Notes: generated from the letters alone by a model not told the origin. Positions 45,945 to 55,123 are shown, counted from the stretch's first letter. The stretch is 64,000 nt of DNA from CAWHHZ01 sp963829355 (GCA_963829355.1 CAWHHZ010000001.1:124001-188000), one strand, 5' to 3'. Translations and numbers: made by a program.

Positions 45945-46595
45945 TTACGCAATCCGCTTCCGGCTCTTCTGCTTGGCCATCTCGCCCTTGAAGATCCAGA
46001 CCTTGACGCCGATCGTTCCGAAGGTCGTCTTCGACACGGTCTCGCCGTAATCGATGTCCGCCTTGAGTGTGTGAAGGGGAAGCCGCCCGTCCTGGTACCA
46101 CTCGGACCGCGCGATCTCTGCTCCGTTGAGTCTGCCGCTGACGCGGACCTTCACACCCTTCGCTCCGAATCGAAACGCGCTCTCCATCGCCTTTTTCATC
46201 GCGCGGCGGAAGGCCACACGGCGCTGGAGCTGGTTCGCGATGTTCTCGGATACGAGCTTCGCATCGAGCTCAGGACGCTGGATCTCCTGAATGTTGATGT
46301 AGACCTCGCCCTCGACCATCTTCTGAATCTCGTCGCGGAGCTTGTCCACTTCCGCACCCTTTCGGCCGATGATGATGCCCGGACGTGAGGTGTAGATGTT
46401 GATGCGCATCTTGTTCGCAGTGCGCTCGATGTCGATCTCGGAGACTCCGGCGTGCGCGAGCCTCGTCTTGAGGTTCTCCCGCAGCTTCAGATCGCGATGA
46501 AGGATGTCCGGGAACTGCTTTCCGGCAAACCATCGCGAATGCCAGGTCTTATTGAATCCGAGTCGGAACCCGTAAGGGTGTACTTTCTGGCCCAA
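45945..46595 (-). CDS. rpsC: Small subunit protein uS3
   Basis: 216 residues: MGQKVHPYGFRLGFNKTWHS, the KH domain stretch SRPGIIIGRKGAEVDKLRDE and the C-terminal SGRLNGAEIARSEWYQDGRL with IDYGETVSKTTFGTIGVKVW. It lines the mRNA entry channel. Confidence 0.98.
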   Translation of the reverse strand: MGQKVHPYGFRLGFNKTWHSRWFAGKQFPDILHRDLKLRENLKTRLAHAGVSEIDIERTANKMRINIYTSRPGIIIGRKGAEVDKLRDEIQKMVEGEVYINIQEIQRPELDAKLVSENIANQLQRRVAFRRAMKKAMESAFRFGAKGVKVRVSGRLNGAEIARSEWYQDGRLPLHTLKADIDYGETVSKTTFGTIGVKVWIFKGEMAKQKSRKRIA

Positions 46596-46607
46596 CGTTC
46601 GCCTCCG

Positions 46608-46985
46608 TTACTTCTTCTTCGATCGGCGGGAGCCGTCGCCAGTAGGCTCGACTTCATCCGAAAGATGTACCGTTATGTGACTCTGCCGCTTGAGAATCCG
46701 ATAAGCCCGCCCCATCGGCGCCGGCTGCACCCGCTTCTCGCGCGGACCATCATTGACATAGATCTTCGAGACGACGAGATCGTCGATATCGACGCCGACC
46801 TCGCTGTTCTCCGCATTCGCCACTGCCGAACGGAGAAGCTTCTCCAGGTCGGTCGCGCAGCGCTTCTTGGTGAAGCGGAGAATCTGAATCGCGTCCTCGA
46901 CCTTCTTACCCCGCACCAGGTCTGCCACAAGGCGGACCTTCTGCGGTGACGTCTTCAGATATCTGAGTTTCGCTGTAGCTTCCAT
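46608..46985 (-). CDS. rplV: Large subunit protein uL22
   Basis: 125 residues: LRYLKTSPQKVRLVADLVRG, EDAIQILRFTKKRCATDLEK and the tunnel-lining loop RVQPAPMGRAYRILKRQSHI. A short basic tail of Ser/Arg/Lys ends the protein. Confidence 0.97.
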   Translation of the reverse strand: MEATAKLRYLKTSPQKVRLVADLVRGKKVEDAIQILRFTKKRCATDLEKLLRSAVANAENSEVGVDIDDLVVSKIYVNDGPREKRVQPAPMGRAYRILKRQSHITVHLSDEVEPTGDGSRRSKKK

Positions 46986-47008
46986 CGATTCTTCTCCCGC
47001 CAGTTGTT

Positions 47009-47290
47009 CTAGCGCGCCTTCCCGGTCTTTTCTTTCTTGCCGGTGTGCCCCTTGAACGTCCGGGTCAGAGCGAACTCACCGAGTTTGTGACCGACCATGT
47101 TCTCCGAGATGTAGATCGGGACGAACTTGCGGCCGTTGTGGACGGCGATCGTGTGACCGACCATCGACGGATTGATCGTGGAGCGACGTGACCAGGTCCT
47201 GATGACCTTCCTGTCGCCTCCACCCATCTCGTCGACCTTCTTCTGAAGGTGGTCGTCCGTGAACGGGCCCTTCTTGATTGAACGCGCCAT
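47009..47290 (-). CDS. rpsS: Small subunit protein uS19
   Basis: 93 residues from ATG at 47288-47290, whose A is shared with the rplB stop (TAATG). Starts MARSIKKGPFTDDHLQKKVD, with RSTINPSMVGHTIAVHNGRK and ISENMVGHKLGEFALTRTFK. It contacts tRNA with uS13. Confidence 0.98.
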   Translation of the reverse strand: MARSIKKGPFTDDHLQKKVDEMGGGDRKVIRTWSRRSTINPSMVGHTIAVHNGRKFVPIYISENMVGHKLGEFALTRTFKGHTGKKEKTGKAR

Positions 47291-48114
47291 TACTTGCCTC
47301 TCCGCCTGACGATGAACTTGTTGGTCCGCTTGTTCTTGCGGGTCTTGTAGCCCTTGGTCGGAACACCCCACGGGGTGACCGGGTGACGTCCACCCGAGGT
47401 CCGGCCTTCACCACCGCCGAGCGGATGGTCGACCGGGTTCATCGAGACGCCGCGGTTGTGCGGACGTTTTCCGAGGTGACGGGTACGACCGGCCTTGCCG
47501 ATCGAGACGTTCTCGTGATCGCTGTTGCCGACCTGGCCGATCGTCGCGTAGCAGCGGACGTGGACTCTGCGGATCTCGCTCGACGGGAGCCTCAGAGATG
47601 CCCACTCGCCTTCACGAGCCATCAACTGCGCCGAGGTTCCGGCCGAGCGCGCCATCTGGCCGCCCTTGCCTTCCTTCAGCTCGATGTTGTGAATGGTCGT
47701 ACCGAGCGGGATGTTCGACAGCGGAAGAGCATTGCCGACGAGAATATCCGCCTCGGGACCCGCCATGATCTCACGACCGATCTCGAGCCCCTGAGGAGCC
47801 AGGATGTAGCGCTTCTCACCGTCCGCGTAGTTGATCAGGGCGATGTGAGCGCTCCGGTTCGGATCGTATTCGATCGTCGCGACCTTGCCCGGCACGCCGT
47901 GCTTGTCACGACGGAAGTCGATCTCACGGTAGCGGCGCTTGTGCCCGCCACCGATGAACCGCGAAGTGATCCGGCCCTTGTTGTTGCGGCCGCCCGACTT
48001 CGACTTGCCCTTCGTGAGTGACTTCTCGGGCGTCGTCCGCGTGATCTCATCGAACGACAGGTGCGTCTGAAAGCGCCTGCCGGGAGATGTCGGTTTGTAT
48101 TTTTTGACTGCCAT
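47290..48114 (-). CDS. rplB: Large subunit protein uL2
   Basis: 274 residues: AVKKYKPTSPGRRFQTHLSF, GGGHKRRYREIDFRRDKHGV and the catalytic-centre stretch RGVSMNPVDHPLGGGEGRTS with the invariant His. Essential for peptidyl transfer and subunit joining. It overlaps rpsS by one base. Confidence 0.98.
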   Translation of the reverse strand: MAVKKYKPTSPGRRFQTHLSFDEITRTTPEKSLTKGKSKSGGRNNKGRITSRFIGGGHKRRYREIDFRRDKHGVPGKVATIEYDPNRSAHIALINYADGEKRYILAPQGLEIGREIMAGPEADILVGNALPLSNIPLGTTIHNIELKEGKGGQMARSAGTSAQLMAREGEWASLRLPSSEIRRVHVRCYATIGQVGNSDHENVSIGKAGRTRHLGKRPHNRGVSMNPVDHPLGGGEGRTSGGRHPVTPWGVPTKGYKTRKNKRTNKFIVRRRGK

Positions 48115-48125
48115 TTGCTTATCCC

Positions 48126-48416
48126 TCAGACACCCTCGAAGAACTCGGGCGCCTTCTGGCCGGGTGCAAGCTTCACGTAGGCCTTCCGCCAGTCGCGGCG
48201 CTTCCCGACATTTCTTCCGAGCCTCTTCATCTTGCCCCGGATGTTCATCAGCCTGACTTCACTGACCTTCACGTTGAACAGAACCTCGACTGCCTTCTTG
48301 ACCTGGATCTTGTTGGCGTGCGGGTTGACTTCGAACGTGATCACGTTGCGATCTTCCGTCGCGGCCATCGACTTCTCGGTCACGAGCGGCCTCACGATGA
48401 CGTCATGGTTCTTCAT
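48126..48416 (-). CDS. rplW: Large subunit protein uL23
   Basis: 96 residues with VIVRPLVTEKSMAATEDRNV, TFEVNPHANKIQVKKAVEVL and FNVKVSEVRLMNIRGKMKRL. It is the docking site for SRP and trigger factor at the tunnel exit. It overlaps rplD by four bases. Confidence 0.97.
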   Translation of the reverse strand: MKNHDVIVRPLVTEKSMAATEDRNVITFEVNPHANKIQVKKAVEVLFNVKVSEVRLMNIRGKMKRLGRNVGKRRDWRKAYVKLAPGQKAPEFFEGV

Positions 48417-49045
48417 TTGGAGAGTACCTCCGTCAGCTTGTCGAGCGCCTCGCGACTGATCACGATGACACGGCTGTTGACCACGTCATAGACATTGACA
48501 CCGAGAGCATCGACGACCTGTATCGACGGGTGATTCCGTGATGCGAGGACCAGATTCAGGTTCTCCATCGAGTCGACGAACAGCGCCTTCTCGGTCACGC
48601 CGATGTTCGAGCAGTTGCCGACGAGTGTTTTCGTCTTCGGCTCGTTCAGTCCGAGATTCTCGAGCAGCACGATCTGACCGCCACGAACCTTCGCGGAGAG
48701 AGCCGAGCGCAGCGCACCCTTCTTCTCCTTGACGTTCATCTTGTACGAGTAGTCGCGCGGCTTCGGACCGTGAGAGGTACCACCCGAGCGATGAATCGGA
48801 GGACGTGATCCGCCCTGCCGCGCACGCCCGGTGCCCTTCTGCTTGTACGGCTTCTTTCCCGAACCCGACACTTCGCTCCGCACCTTGGTGCTGTGCGTAC
48901 CGGCCCGGAGCGAAGCACGATGGTGCTTTACGGCTTCGTGGACGAGATTCGAGCGGACCGGCGCGTCGTAGATTTCCGCGGGGAGATCTACGGTTCCGAC
49001 CGTCTCGTTATTCCAGTTCTTGATATCCAGCGTAGGCATCGTCAT
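48413..49045 (-). CDS. rplD: Large subunit protein uL4
   Basis: 210 residues: the tunnel loop HSTKVRSEVSGSGKKPYKQK, GTGRARQGGSRPPIHRSGGT, then ALRSALSAKVRGGQIVLLEN. In E. coli uL4 also attenuates the S10 operon. It overlaps both rplC and rplW by four bases. Confidence 0.97.
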   Translation of the reverse strand: MTMPTLDIKNWNNETVGTVDLPAEIYDAPVRSNLVHEAVKHHRASLRAGTHSTKVRSEVSGSGKKPYKQKGTGRARQGGSRPPIHRSGGTSHGPKPRDYSYKMNVKEKKGALRSALSAKVRGGQIVLLENLGLNEPKTKTLVGNCSNIGVTEKALFVDSMENLNLVLASRNHPSIQVVDALGVNVYDVVNSRVIVISREALDKLTEVLSK

Positions 49046-49680
49046 TCACCTCGCCTACCGTTGTGCGCGAGCTTGAGCACCACGAGCGAGTTTCTCGCTC
49101 CCGGGACCGCACCGCGGACATAGATAAGGTTGTTCTCGGCGTCCACCTTCGTGACTTCCAGGTTCTTCACGGTCACCTGCTTGCCGCCGAGTCGTCCGGG
49201 CATTCTCGTTCCCTTCATGACGCGCGACGGGTAAGCGGACTGTCCGATCGAGCCGGGGGCCCGGTGGAACATCGAACCGTGGGTCGCACGGCCACCGCCG
49301 AATCCGTGACGCTTGACGACGCCCTGGAATCCTTTTCCCTTCGAGCGGCCCATCACATCGATGGTGTCGCCCTCGTGGAAGATGTCGGCCATGATGCGGT
49401 CACCGACATTCGCCTCGCCGTCGTACTCGAACTCGACGAGATTGCGCATCGGCTGCACACCAGCCTTTTCGAAGTGACCCTTCATCGGCTTCGAGAGCCT
49501 GCGCTCCGAAGCCTTCTCCACGAGTCCCACCTGAACGGCATTGTAGCCGTCGCTCTCGCTCGTCTTTTTCTGGACGACGAGACAGGGACCCGCCTGGATC
49601 ACGGTGACGGGAATCATCACGCCGTCTTCAGCGAAGACCTGCGTCATTCCCACCTTTCTTCCTATCAATCCTCGAATCAT
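49042..49680 (-). CDS. rplC: Large subunit protein uL3
   Basis: 212 residues from ATG at 49678-49680, starting MIRGLIGRKVGMTQVFAEDG. The peptidyl-transferase loop shows FQGVVKRHGFGGGRATHGSM and FHRAPGSIGQSAYPSRVMKG. An early 50S assembly protein, ten bases after rpsJ. Confidence 0.98.
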   Translation of the reverse strand: MIRGLIGRKVGMTQVFAEDGVMIPVTVIQAGPCLVVQKKTSESDGYNAVQVGLVEKASERRLSKPMKGHFEKAGVQPMRNLVEFEYDGEANVGDRIMADIFHEGDTIDVMGRSKGKGFQGVVKRHGFGGGRATHGSMFHRAPGSIGQSAYPSRVMKGTRMPGRLGGKQVTVKNLEVTKVDAENNLIYVRGAVPGARNSLVVLKLAHNGRRGE

Positions 49681-49690
49681 TTCTTCACCG

Positions 49691-50005
49691 TTACTTGCCG
49701 AAGGCCTTGATCTCGACATCCACGCCGGCCGGAAGCTCGAGCTTCATCAGCGCATCGACCGTCTGGGTCGTCGGCTCCAGGATGTCGAGAAGCCGCTTGT
49801 GAGTCCGCATCTCGAACTGTTCGCGAGACTTCTTGTCGACGTGCGGGCTGCGGAGAACCGTGTAGCGGGAGATCTGCGTCGGCAGTGGAATCGGACCGAC
49901 TACCTGAGCACCCGTGCGCTTCGCCGTGTCGACGATCTCGAGCGTCGACTGATCGAGAACCCGATAGTCGTAAGCCTTGAGACGAATGCGAATCTTTTCG
50001 TTCAT
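49691..50005 (-). CDS. rpsJ: Small subunit protein uS10
   Basis: 104 residues: IRIRLKAYDYRVLDQSTLEI, VVGPIPLPTQISRYTVLRSP and HVDKKSREQFEMRTHKRLLD. Also acts as NusE in antitermination. It is first after the tuf terminator, so some readthrough or antitermination is expected. Confidence 0.98.
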   Translation of the reverse strand: MNEKIRIRLKAYDYRVLDQSTLEIVDTAKRTGAQVVGPIPLPTQISRYTVLRSPHVDKKSREQFEMRTHKRLLDILEPTTQTVDALMKLELPAGVDVEIKAFGK

Positions 50006-50039
50006 CTTGATTCTGACCTCATTCCTGCTGCCGATTCAG

Positions 50040-50077
50040 AAAAAATGCTGGTCCGGACGGCACCTGCCGTCCGGACC
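50040..50077 (-). terminator. Strong hairpin terminator between tuf and rpsJ
   Basis: A perfect 12-bp GC-rich stem (ggtccggacggc 50050-50061 / gccgtccggacc 50066-50077) with a four-base loop is followed on the minus strand by GCA and six T. It could end most str transcripts after tuf while allowing partial readthrough into the S10 genes. Confidence 0.92.
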
Positions 50078-50089
50078 GTTGCTGATTGC

Positions 50090-51277
50090 TTAGCTGACGA
50101 TCTCCGTCACGGTTCCGGCGCCGACGGTGCGGCCACCTTCACGAATCGCGAAACGGAGACCCTTCTCCATCGCGATCGGGTGGATCAGCTCGACGCTGAT
50201 CGAGGTGTTGTCACCAGGCATGACCATCTCGGTACCTTCCGAGAGCGTCGCAACACCGGTGATGTCCGTCGTACGGAAGTAGAACTGCGGGCGGTAACCA
50301 CTGAAGAACGGGGTGTGACGTCCACCTTCATCCTTGGACAGAACATAGACCTCTGCCTTGAACTTCGTGTGCGGGTTGATCGATCCCGGCTTCGCCAGAA
50401 CCTGTCCGCGCTCGACATCCTTCCGCTCCGTACCACGGAGGAGAAGACCGACGTTGTCGCCTGCCTCACCACGATCGAGGAGCTTCTTGAACATCTCGAC
50501 GCCGGTGACGACCTTCTTCTGTGTGTCGCGGATCCCGACGATCTCGATCTCGTCGCCAACCTTGACGACGCCTCGCTCGATACGACCCGTGACGACCGTT
50601 CCACGACCGGAGATCGAGAAAATGTCCTCGATCGGCATCAGGAACTCCTTGTCGACGTCACGCTCGGGGAGCGGAATGTAGTCGTCGACCGCGCCCATCA
50701 GCTCCATGATCTTGTCGGCCCACTCGCCGGTCGGTGCTTCGAGAGCCTTGAGAGCCGAACCGCGGACGATCGGAATGTCGTCGCCCGGGAAGTCGTAGCT
50801 GGAGAGCAGCTCGCGAACTTCGAGCTCGACCAGATCGAGGAGCTCTTCATCATCGACCATGTCGACCTTGTTGAGGAACACGACCATCGCCGGAACGCCG
50901 ACCTGACGGGCGAGCAGGATGTGCTCGCGGGTCTGGGGCATCGGGCCGTCGGCGGCCGAGACGACCAGAATCGCGCCGTCCATCTGCGCGGCACCGGTGA
51001 TCATGTTCTTGACGTAGTCAGCGTGACCGGGGCAGTCGACGTGCGCGTAGTGCCGCTTCTCGGTCGAATACTCGACGTGAGCGGTCGCGATCGTGATACC
51101 ACGCTCGCGCTCTTCAGGAGCCTTGTCGATGTTGTCGAATGCGGTGAAGTTCGCAAGACCCTTCTCCGCGAGAACACGCGTGATCGCGGCAGTCAGCGTC
51201 GTCTTACCATGATCGACGTGACCGATCGTTCCGATGTTGACGTGAGGCTTACTTCTGTCAAATTTTTCCTTGCCCAT
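50090..51277 (-). CDS. tuf: Elongation factor Tu
   Basis: 395 residues: GTIGHVDHGKTTLTAAITRV (P-loop), DCPGHADYVKNMITGAAQMD, NKVDMVDDEELLDLVELEVR and the C-terminal RFAIREGGRTVGAGTVTEIV. It delivers aminoacyl-tRNA. The only tuf in the window. The frame is intact and of normal length. Confidence 0.99.
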   Translation of the reverse strand: MGKEKFDRSKPHVNIGTIGHVDHGKTTLTAAITRVLAEKGLANFTAFDNIDKAPEERERGITIATAHVEYSTEKRHYAHVDCPGHADYVKNMITGAAQMDGAILVVSAADGPMPQTREHILLARQVGVPAMVVFLNKVDMVDDEELLDLVELEVRELLSSYDFPGDDIPIVRGSALKALEAPTGEWADKIMELMGAVDDYIPLPERDVDKEFLMPIEDIFSISGRGTVVTGRIERGVVKVGDEIEIVGIRDTQKKVVTGVEMFKKLLDRGEAGDNVGLLLRGTERKDVERGQVLAKPGSINPHTKFKAEVYVLSKDEGGRHTPFFSGYRPQFYFRTTDITGVATLSEGTEMVMPGDNTSISVELIHPIAMEKGLRFAIREGGRTVGAGTVTEIVS

Positions 51278-51355
51278 GGCCTACCTCCTCAATCTTCCTT
51301 ACCCGGGCCCCGCAAGCTCACGCTCGAGTTGCCCTTCAATGTCATGTCAGCGGGG

Positions 51356-53431
51356 TTACCCTGCTACTTTTGCAATGATTTCGTCTGCTACGCTTTTCGG
51401 AGCCTGCTCGTAGCTGTGGAACTGCATCGTGTAGCTTGCACGTCCCTGGCTGAGCGAGCGGAGCTCGGTTGCATATCCGAACATCTCTGAGAGAGGCACC
51501 ATCGCGCGAACTGCCTTCGCGCCACCGCGCTCCTCCATCTTCTGAATCTTTCCACGGCGACGGCTGAGGTCACCCATGAGGTCACCGGAGAACTCCTCCG
51601 GAGTCACGACCTCGACGTCCATGATCGGCTCGAGAATCACCGGTCCGGCCTGCTTGGCCGCCGTCTGATACGCCATCGACCCGGCGATCTTGAACGCCAT
51701 CTCCGAGGAGTCGACGTCGTGATACGAGCCGTCGTACAGGATCGCTCTGATTCCGGTCATCGGGTATCCGGCGATGATTCCGTTCTCCATCGCCTCCTTG
51801 ATTCCCTGCTCGACCGGCTTGATGAACTCGCGCGGAATCGATCCGCCCTTGATCTCGTCGACGAACTCGAAGTCACCCTCGGCGAGCGGCTCGAAGCGCA
51901 TCTTCACGTGACCGTACTGACCCTTACCACCCGACTGCCGGACGAACTTCCCTTCCGACTGTGCCTCGCGGGTGATTGCCTCGCGATACGCAACCTGAGG
52001 ACGTCCGACATTCGCGACGACGTTGAACTCGCGAACCATACGATCGACGAGAATCTCGAGATGCAGCTCGCCCATCCCGCGGATGATCGTCTGACCCGTC
52101 TCGTGATCCGTGTGCACCTTGAAAGTCGGATCTTCCTGCGTGAGCTTGGCGAGGGCCATACCCATCTTTTCCTGGTCGACCTTCGTCTTCGGCTCGATCG
52201 CAACCGCAATGACCGGCTCCGGGAACTCCATCGGCATCAGGACGACCGGGTGGTGCTTGTCGCAAATCGTGTCACCAGTGACGACGTTTTTGAGTCCGAC
52301 CGCGGCGCCGATGTCACCCGCCCAAACTTCCTTGATCTCTTCACGCTTGTTGGCGTGCATCTTCAGCAGACGACCGATCCGCTCGTTGTTCCCCTTGGTC
52401 GCGTTGAAGACCGTGGAGCCCGACTCGAGATGACCGGAGTAAACACGGAAGAAGGCAAGCTGTCCGACGAAGGGATCCGTCATGATCTTGAAGATCATCG
52501 CCGCGAACGGCGCGTCATCCTTCGCGGTGCGCTCCTCGTCGAGCTCGGTGTCGGGATTCTTCCCGATCATCGCCGGAACTTCGACCGGCGAGGGGAGGTA
52601 GTCGACGACTGCATCGAGCAGCGGCTGCACGCCCTTGTTCTTGAATGCGGTACCACAGAGCACCGGCGTGATCGCGACCGAGATCGTCGCGGCGCGCAGC
52701 GCGCTCTTCAGCTCTTCCTCGGAGATCGACTCGCCACCGAGGTACTTCTCGAGGAGCGTGTCATTCTGCTCGGCGATCGACTCGATCATCTTCTCGCGAT
52801 AGTGATTCGCATCCTCGACCATGTCGGCGGGGATCTCTTCGATGTCGTACTTCGCGCCCATCTCCTCACTGCGGAAGATCAGAGCCTTCATCGTGACCAG
52901 ATCGATCAGCCCGGTGAACTTGTCCTCGGCGCCGATCGGAATCTGGATCGGAACCGGGTTCGATCCGAGCTTCTCGCGGATCTGGTTGACGACTGCCTCG
53001 AAGTTCGAACCGATGCGGTCCATCTTGTTGACGAACGCCATGCGGGGAACGTGGTAGCGGTCCGCCTGACGCCATACCGTCTCGGACTGCGGCTCCACAC
53101 CGCCGACTGCACAGAACACCGCGACGGCACCATCGAGAACGCGGAGCGAGCGCTCCACCTCGGCAGTGAAGTCGACGTGACCAGGAGTATCGATGATGTT
53201 TACACGGTAGTCGCGCCAGAAACACGTGGTCGCAGCAGAGGTGATCGTGATTCCACGCTCCTGCTCCTGCGCCATCCAGTCCATGGTCGCAGTACCCTCG
53301 TGCACTTCACCGATCTTGTGCGTGATACCCGTGTAAAAGAGGATGCGCTCGGTAGTCGTCGTCTTACCGGCATCGATGTGCGCCATGATGCCGATATTGC
53401 GCTGCCTCTCGATCGGAACCTGTCTGGCCAT
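51356..53431 (-). CDS. fusA: Elongation factor G
   Basis: 691 residues from ATG at 53429-53431, with AGGAG upstream; MARQVPIERQRNIGIMAHID, AGKTTTTERILFYTG, NIIDTPGHVDFTAEVERSLR and FVNKMDRIGSNFEAVVNQIR mark the GTPase domain, and MVPLSEMFGYATELRSLSQG domain V. It drives translocation and, with RRF, recycling. A 205-base gap to rpsG upstream holds several short hairpins (gactc/gagtc words) and may carry an extra promoter. Confidence 0.99.
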   Translation of the reverse strand: MARQVPIERQRNIGIMAHIDAGKTTTTERILFYTGITHKIGEVHEGTATMDWMAQEQERGITITSAATTCFWRDYRVNIIDTPGHVDFTAEVERSLRVLDGAVAVFCAVGGVEPQSETVWRQADRYHVPRMAFVNKMDRIGSNFEAVVNQIREKLGSNPVPIQIPIGAEDKFTGLIDLVTMKALIFRSEEMGAKYDIEEIPADMVEDANHYREKMIESIAEQNDTLLEKYLGGESISEEELKSALRAATISVAITPVLCGTAFKNKGVQPLLDAVVDYLPSPVEVPAMIGKNPDTELDEERTAKDDAPFAAMIFKIMTDPFVGQLAFFRVYSGHLESGSTVFNATKGNNERIGRLLKMHANKREEIKEVWAGDIGAAVGLKNVVTGDTICDKHHPVVLMPMEFPEPVIAVAIEPKTKVDQEKMGMALAKLTQEDPTFKVHTDHETGQTIIRGMGELHLEILVDRMVREFNVVANVGRPQVAYREAITREAQSEGKFVRQSGGKGQYGHVKMRFEPLAEGDFEFVDEIKGGSIPREFIKPVEQGIKEAMENGIIAGYPMTGIRAILYDGSYHDVDSSEMAFKIAGSMAYQTAAKQAGPVILEPIMDVEVVTPEEFSGDLMGDLSRRRGKIQKMEERGGAKAVRAMVPLSEMFGYATELRSLSQGRASYTMQFHSYEQAPKSVADEIIAKVAG

Positions 53432-53636
53432 AAAAACTCCTGAGCCCAAACCGACTCCCGACGGAGACTCCTCCGCAGCGAGAGTCGTTCAGACTCGACA
53501 CATATGACGCCGACGCACATTGCGCCGGGCCAAACTCAGTCGATTCAGTTTTAAGTTTCCCGTTGCTCGGTCCGGAACCGCAGCGACCCCGAAAGGTCCC
53601 TGTGTTATCCGCCCGAGACGGAGCTACGGGGGGAAA

Positions 53637-54107
53637 TTACCAGCGGTAGTGCGCGAAGGCCTTGTTTGCATCGGCCATTCTGTGCGTATCTTCCCGCTTC
53701 TTGATCGCGTTACCTCTGCTGTTCGCTGCATCGAAGAGCTCTCCGGAGAGGCGCTCTTCCATCGTCTTTTCGCCGCGCGACTTCGCGAACTGGATCAACC
53801 AGCGGATCGCGAGCGAGTTGCGGCGTGAGGGACGAACCTCGATCGGCACCTGGTAGTTCGAACCACCGACGCGCCGGCTCTTGACTTCGAGCGAAGGCTT
53901 GACATTGTCAATCGCCTTCTTGAAGAGCTTCAACGGATCTTCCGTGGCTCTTTCTTCCATGCGCTTCATGGCACCGTAAAAAATACCTTCAGCGGTCGAC
54001 TTCTTGCCGTCCTGCATCAGGGCGTTGATGAACTTGGTCACCAACTGGCTGTTGTACACCGGGTCCGGCAGGACCTCGCGTTTCGGAACTTCTCTTCTTC
54101 TCGGCAT
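53637..54107 (-). CDS. rpsG: Small subunit protein uS7
   Basis: 156 residues: PRRREVPKREVLPDPVYNSQ, LVTKFINALMQDGKKSTAEG and VGGSNYQVPIEVRPSRRNSL, AIRWLIQFAKSRGEKTMEER. It organises the 3' domain of 16S rRNA. Nine bases after rpsL. Confidence 0.98.
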   Translation of the reverse strand: MPRRREVPKREVLPDPVYNSQLVTKFINALMQDGKKSTAEGIFYGAMKRMEERATEDPLKLFKKAIDNVKPSLEVKSRRVGGSNYQVPIEVRPSRRNSLAIRWLIQFAKSRGEKTMEERLSGELFDAANSRGNAIKKREDTHRMADANKAFAHYRW

Positions 54108-54116
54108 ATCCGGACC

Positions 54117-54491
54117 TTAAGATTTCGGGCGCTTGGCGCCATATTTACTGCGACCCTGTCGGCGATTGTTCACACCCTGCGTGTCGAGCGTTCCGCGGAC
54201 CACGTGGTAGCGGACTCCGGGAAGATCTTTCACACGACCGCCGCGAATGAGGACGATCGAGTGCTCCTGCAGATTGTGACCGACGCCAGGAATGTAGGTC
54301 GTGACTTCGATACCATTGGTGAGCCGTACGCGTGCGACCTTCCGGAGAGCCGAGTTCGGCTTCTTCGGGGTCGAAGTGTAGACGCGCGTGCAGACTCCAC
54401 GCTTCTGGGGGCTGGACTGAAGCGCCGGAGACTTGGTCTTCGCCTTCATCTTCTCCCGGCCCTGATTGACCAGCTGATTAATCGTTGGCAT
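54117..54491 (-). CDS. rpsL: Small subunit protein uS12
   Basis: 124 residues: MPTINQLVNQGREKMKAKTK, SPQKRGVCTRVYTSTPKKPN and VRLTNGIEVTTYIPGVGHNL, VRYHVVRGTLDTQGVNNRRQ. The loop residue classically linked to streptomycin is Lys (TPKKPNSAL), the sensitive type. First gene of the cluster, below the promoter at 54566-54595. Confidence 0.98.
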   Translation of the reverse strand: MPTINQLVNQGREKMKAKTKSPALQSSPQKRGVCTRVYTSTPKKPNSALRKVARVRLTNGIEVTTYIPGVGHNLQEHSIVLIRGGRVKDLPGVRYHVVRGTLDTQGVNNRRQGRSKYGAKRPKS

Positions 54492-54565
54492 TGATGTTTT
54501 ACCTTCTTCGTATTTCGAGCAAAAAACACCCGTGAGCCGAAAAGCGGCCCCGAGTGAGGACGCGC

Positions 54566-54595
54566 AAGATACCTGTGACGCCCGGCCGTTGTCAA
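54566..54595 (-). promoter_or_regulatory. rpsL: Sigma-70-type promoter of the str operon
   Basis: On the minus strand TTGACA (54590-54595) is followed after 18 bases by TATCTT (54566-54571). It stands about 75 bases before the rpsL start, where a promoter is required. Confidence 0.7.
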
Positions 54596-54660
54596 GACCT
54601 GACGCAGCAGACCCTAACAGGGGTGGATATGATTTATTCCGTTATTCCGAGTGCATCGGC

Positions 54661-54715
54661 TTGTCTGACAGGTGGTCGGACTTGTCTGACACGTCGGACT
54701 CGTCAGACGTCGGAC
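54661..54715. repeat. GTCNGAC palindromic word array
   Basis: Six copies of GTC-N-GAC start at 54663, 54675, 54684, 54693, 54702 and 54709, mostly nine bases apart. The array lies between the str promoter and the vapC end. Confidence 0.85.
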
Positions 54716-54733
54716 CGGGCGCCTGCAGCTCGG

Positions 54734-55123
54734 CTACAACGCCGACACGATATCTGTAGCCTCGAAATCCTTCCCCTTGAAACAGAGCGCCTCACCGCTG
54801 TGCCGGCTGAGCGCATAGGAAAAGCAGTCGCCGTAGTTGAGACTCGCAGCGTGACGGCCTTTACCGTAGGTCCGGTACGCGCTTCGCGCGATCTCCGCCT
54901 GGTCGCGATCCACGGGGACGATCTCGATCTCCGCACGAAAGAGCAGCAGATCGAGCTCTCTTCCACCGGCTTCACCGAACCGCGATTCAATCACGATCGA
55001 GGTCTCCAGAAGTGAAGCAGCCGAGAACAGCCTTCTCGAGTCACGCTGGATCGCCTCACGAATTGCGGCTGACTCCGGTTCGTCGAGGAGAATGGCGAGG
55101 ACGGCGGAGGTGTCGAGCACCAT
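54734..55123 (-). CDS. VapC-type PIN-domain toxin
   Basis: 129 residues. PIN RNases cut tRNA or rRNA. Acidic active-site residues are seen in MVLDTSAVLAILL (Asp4), AASLLETSIVIE (Glu near 40), and NYGDCFSYALS (Asp near 99), with a further Asp in CFKGKDFEATD. The start overlaps the antitoxin stop by one base. Full length, no damage seen; presumably functional and kept in check by the upstream gene. Confidence 0.92.
   Translation of the reverse strand: MVLDTSAVLAILLDEPESAAIREAIQRDSRRLFSAASLLETSIVIESRFGEAGGRELDLLLFRAEIEIVPVDRDQAEIARSAYRTYGKGRHAASLNYGDCFSYALSRHSGEALCFKGKDFEATDIVSAL

Noticed and set aside
49604..51490. Plus-strand open frame of 628 codons opposite rpsJ-tuf
   Set aside because: It mirrors tuf and its neighbours; the product is a low-complexity Arg/Asp/Leu/Val-rich chain, as expected on the reverse of GC-biased genes.
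51719..53443. Plus-strand open frame of 574 codons opposite fusA
   Set aside because: Reverse-strand shadow of fusA; no family motifs or ribosome site.
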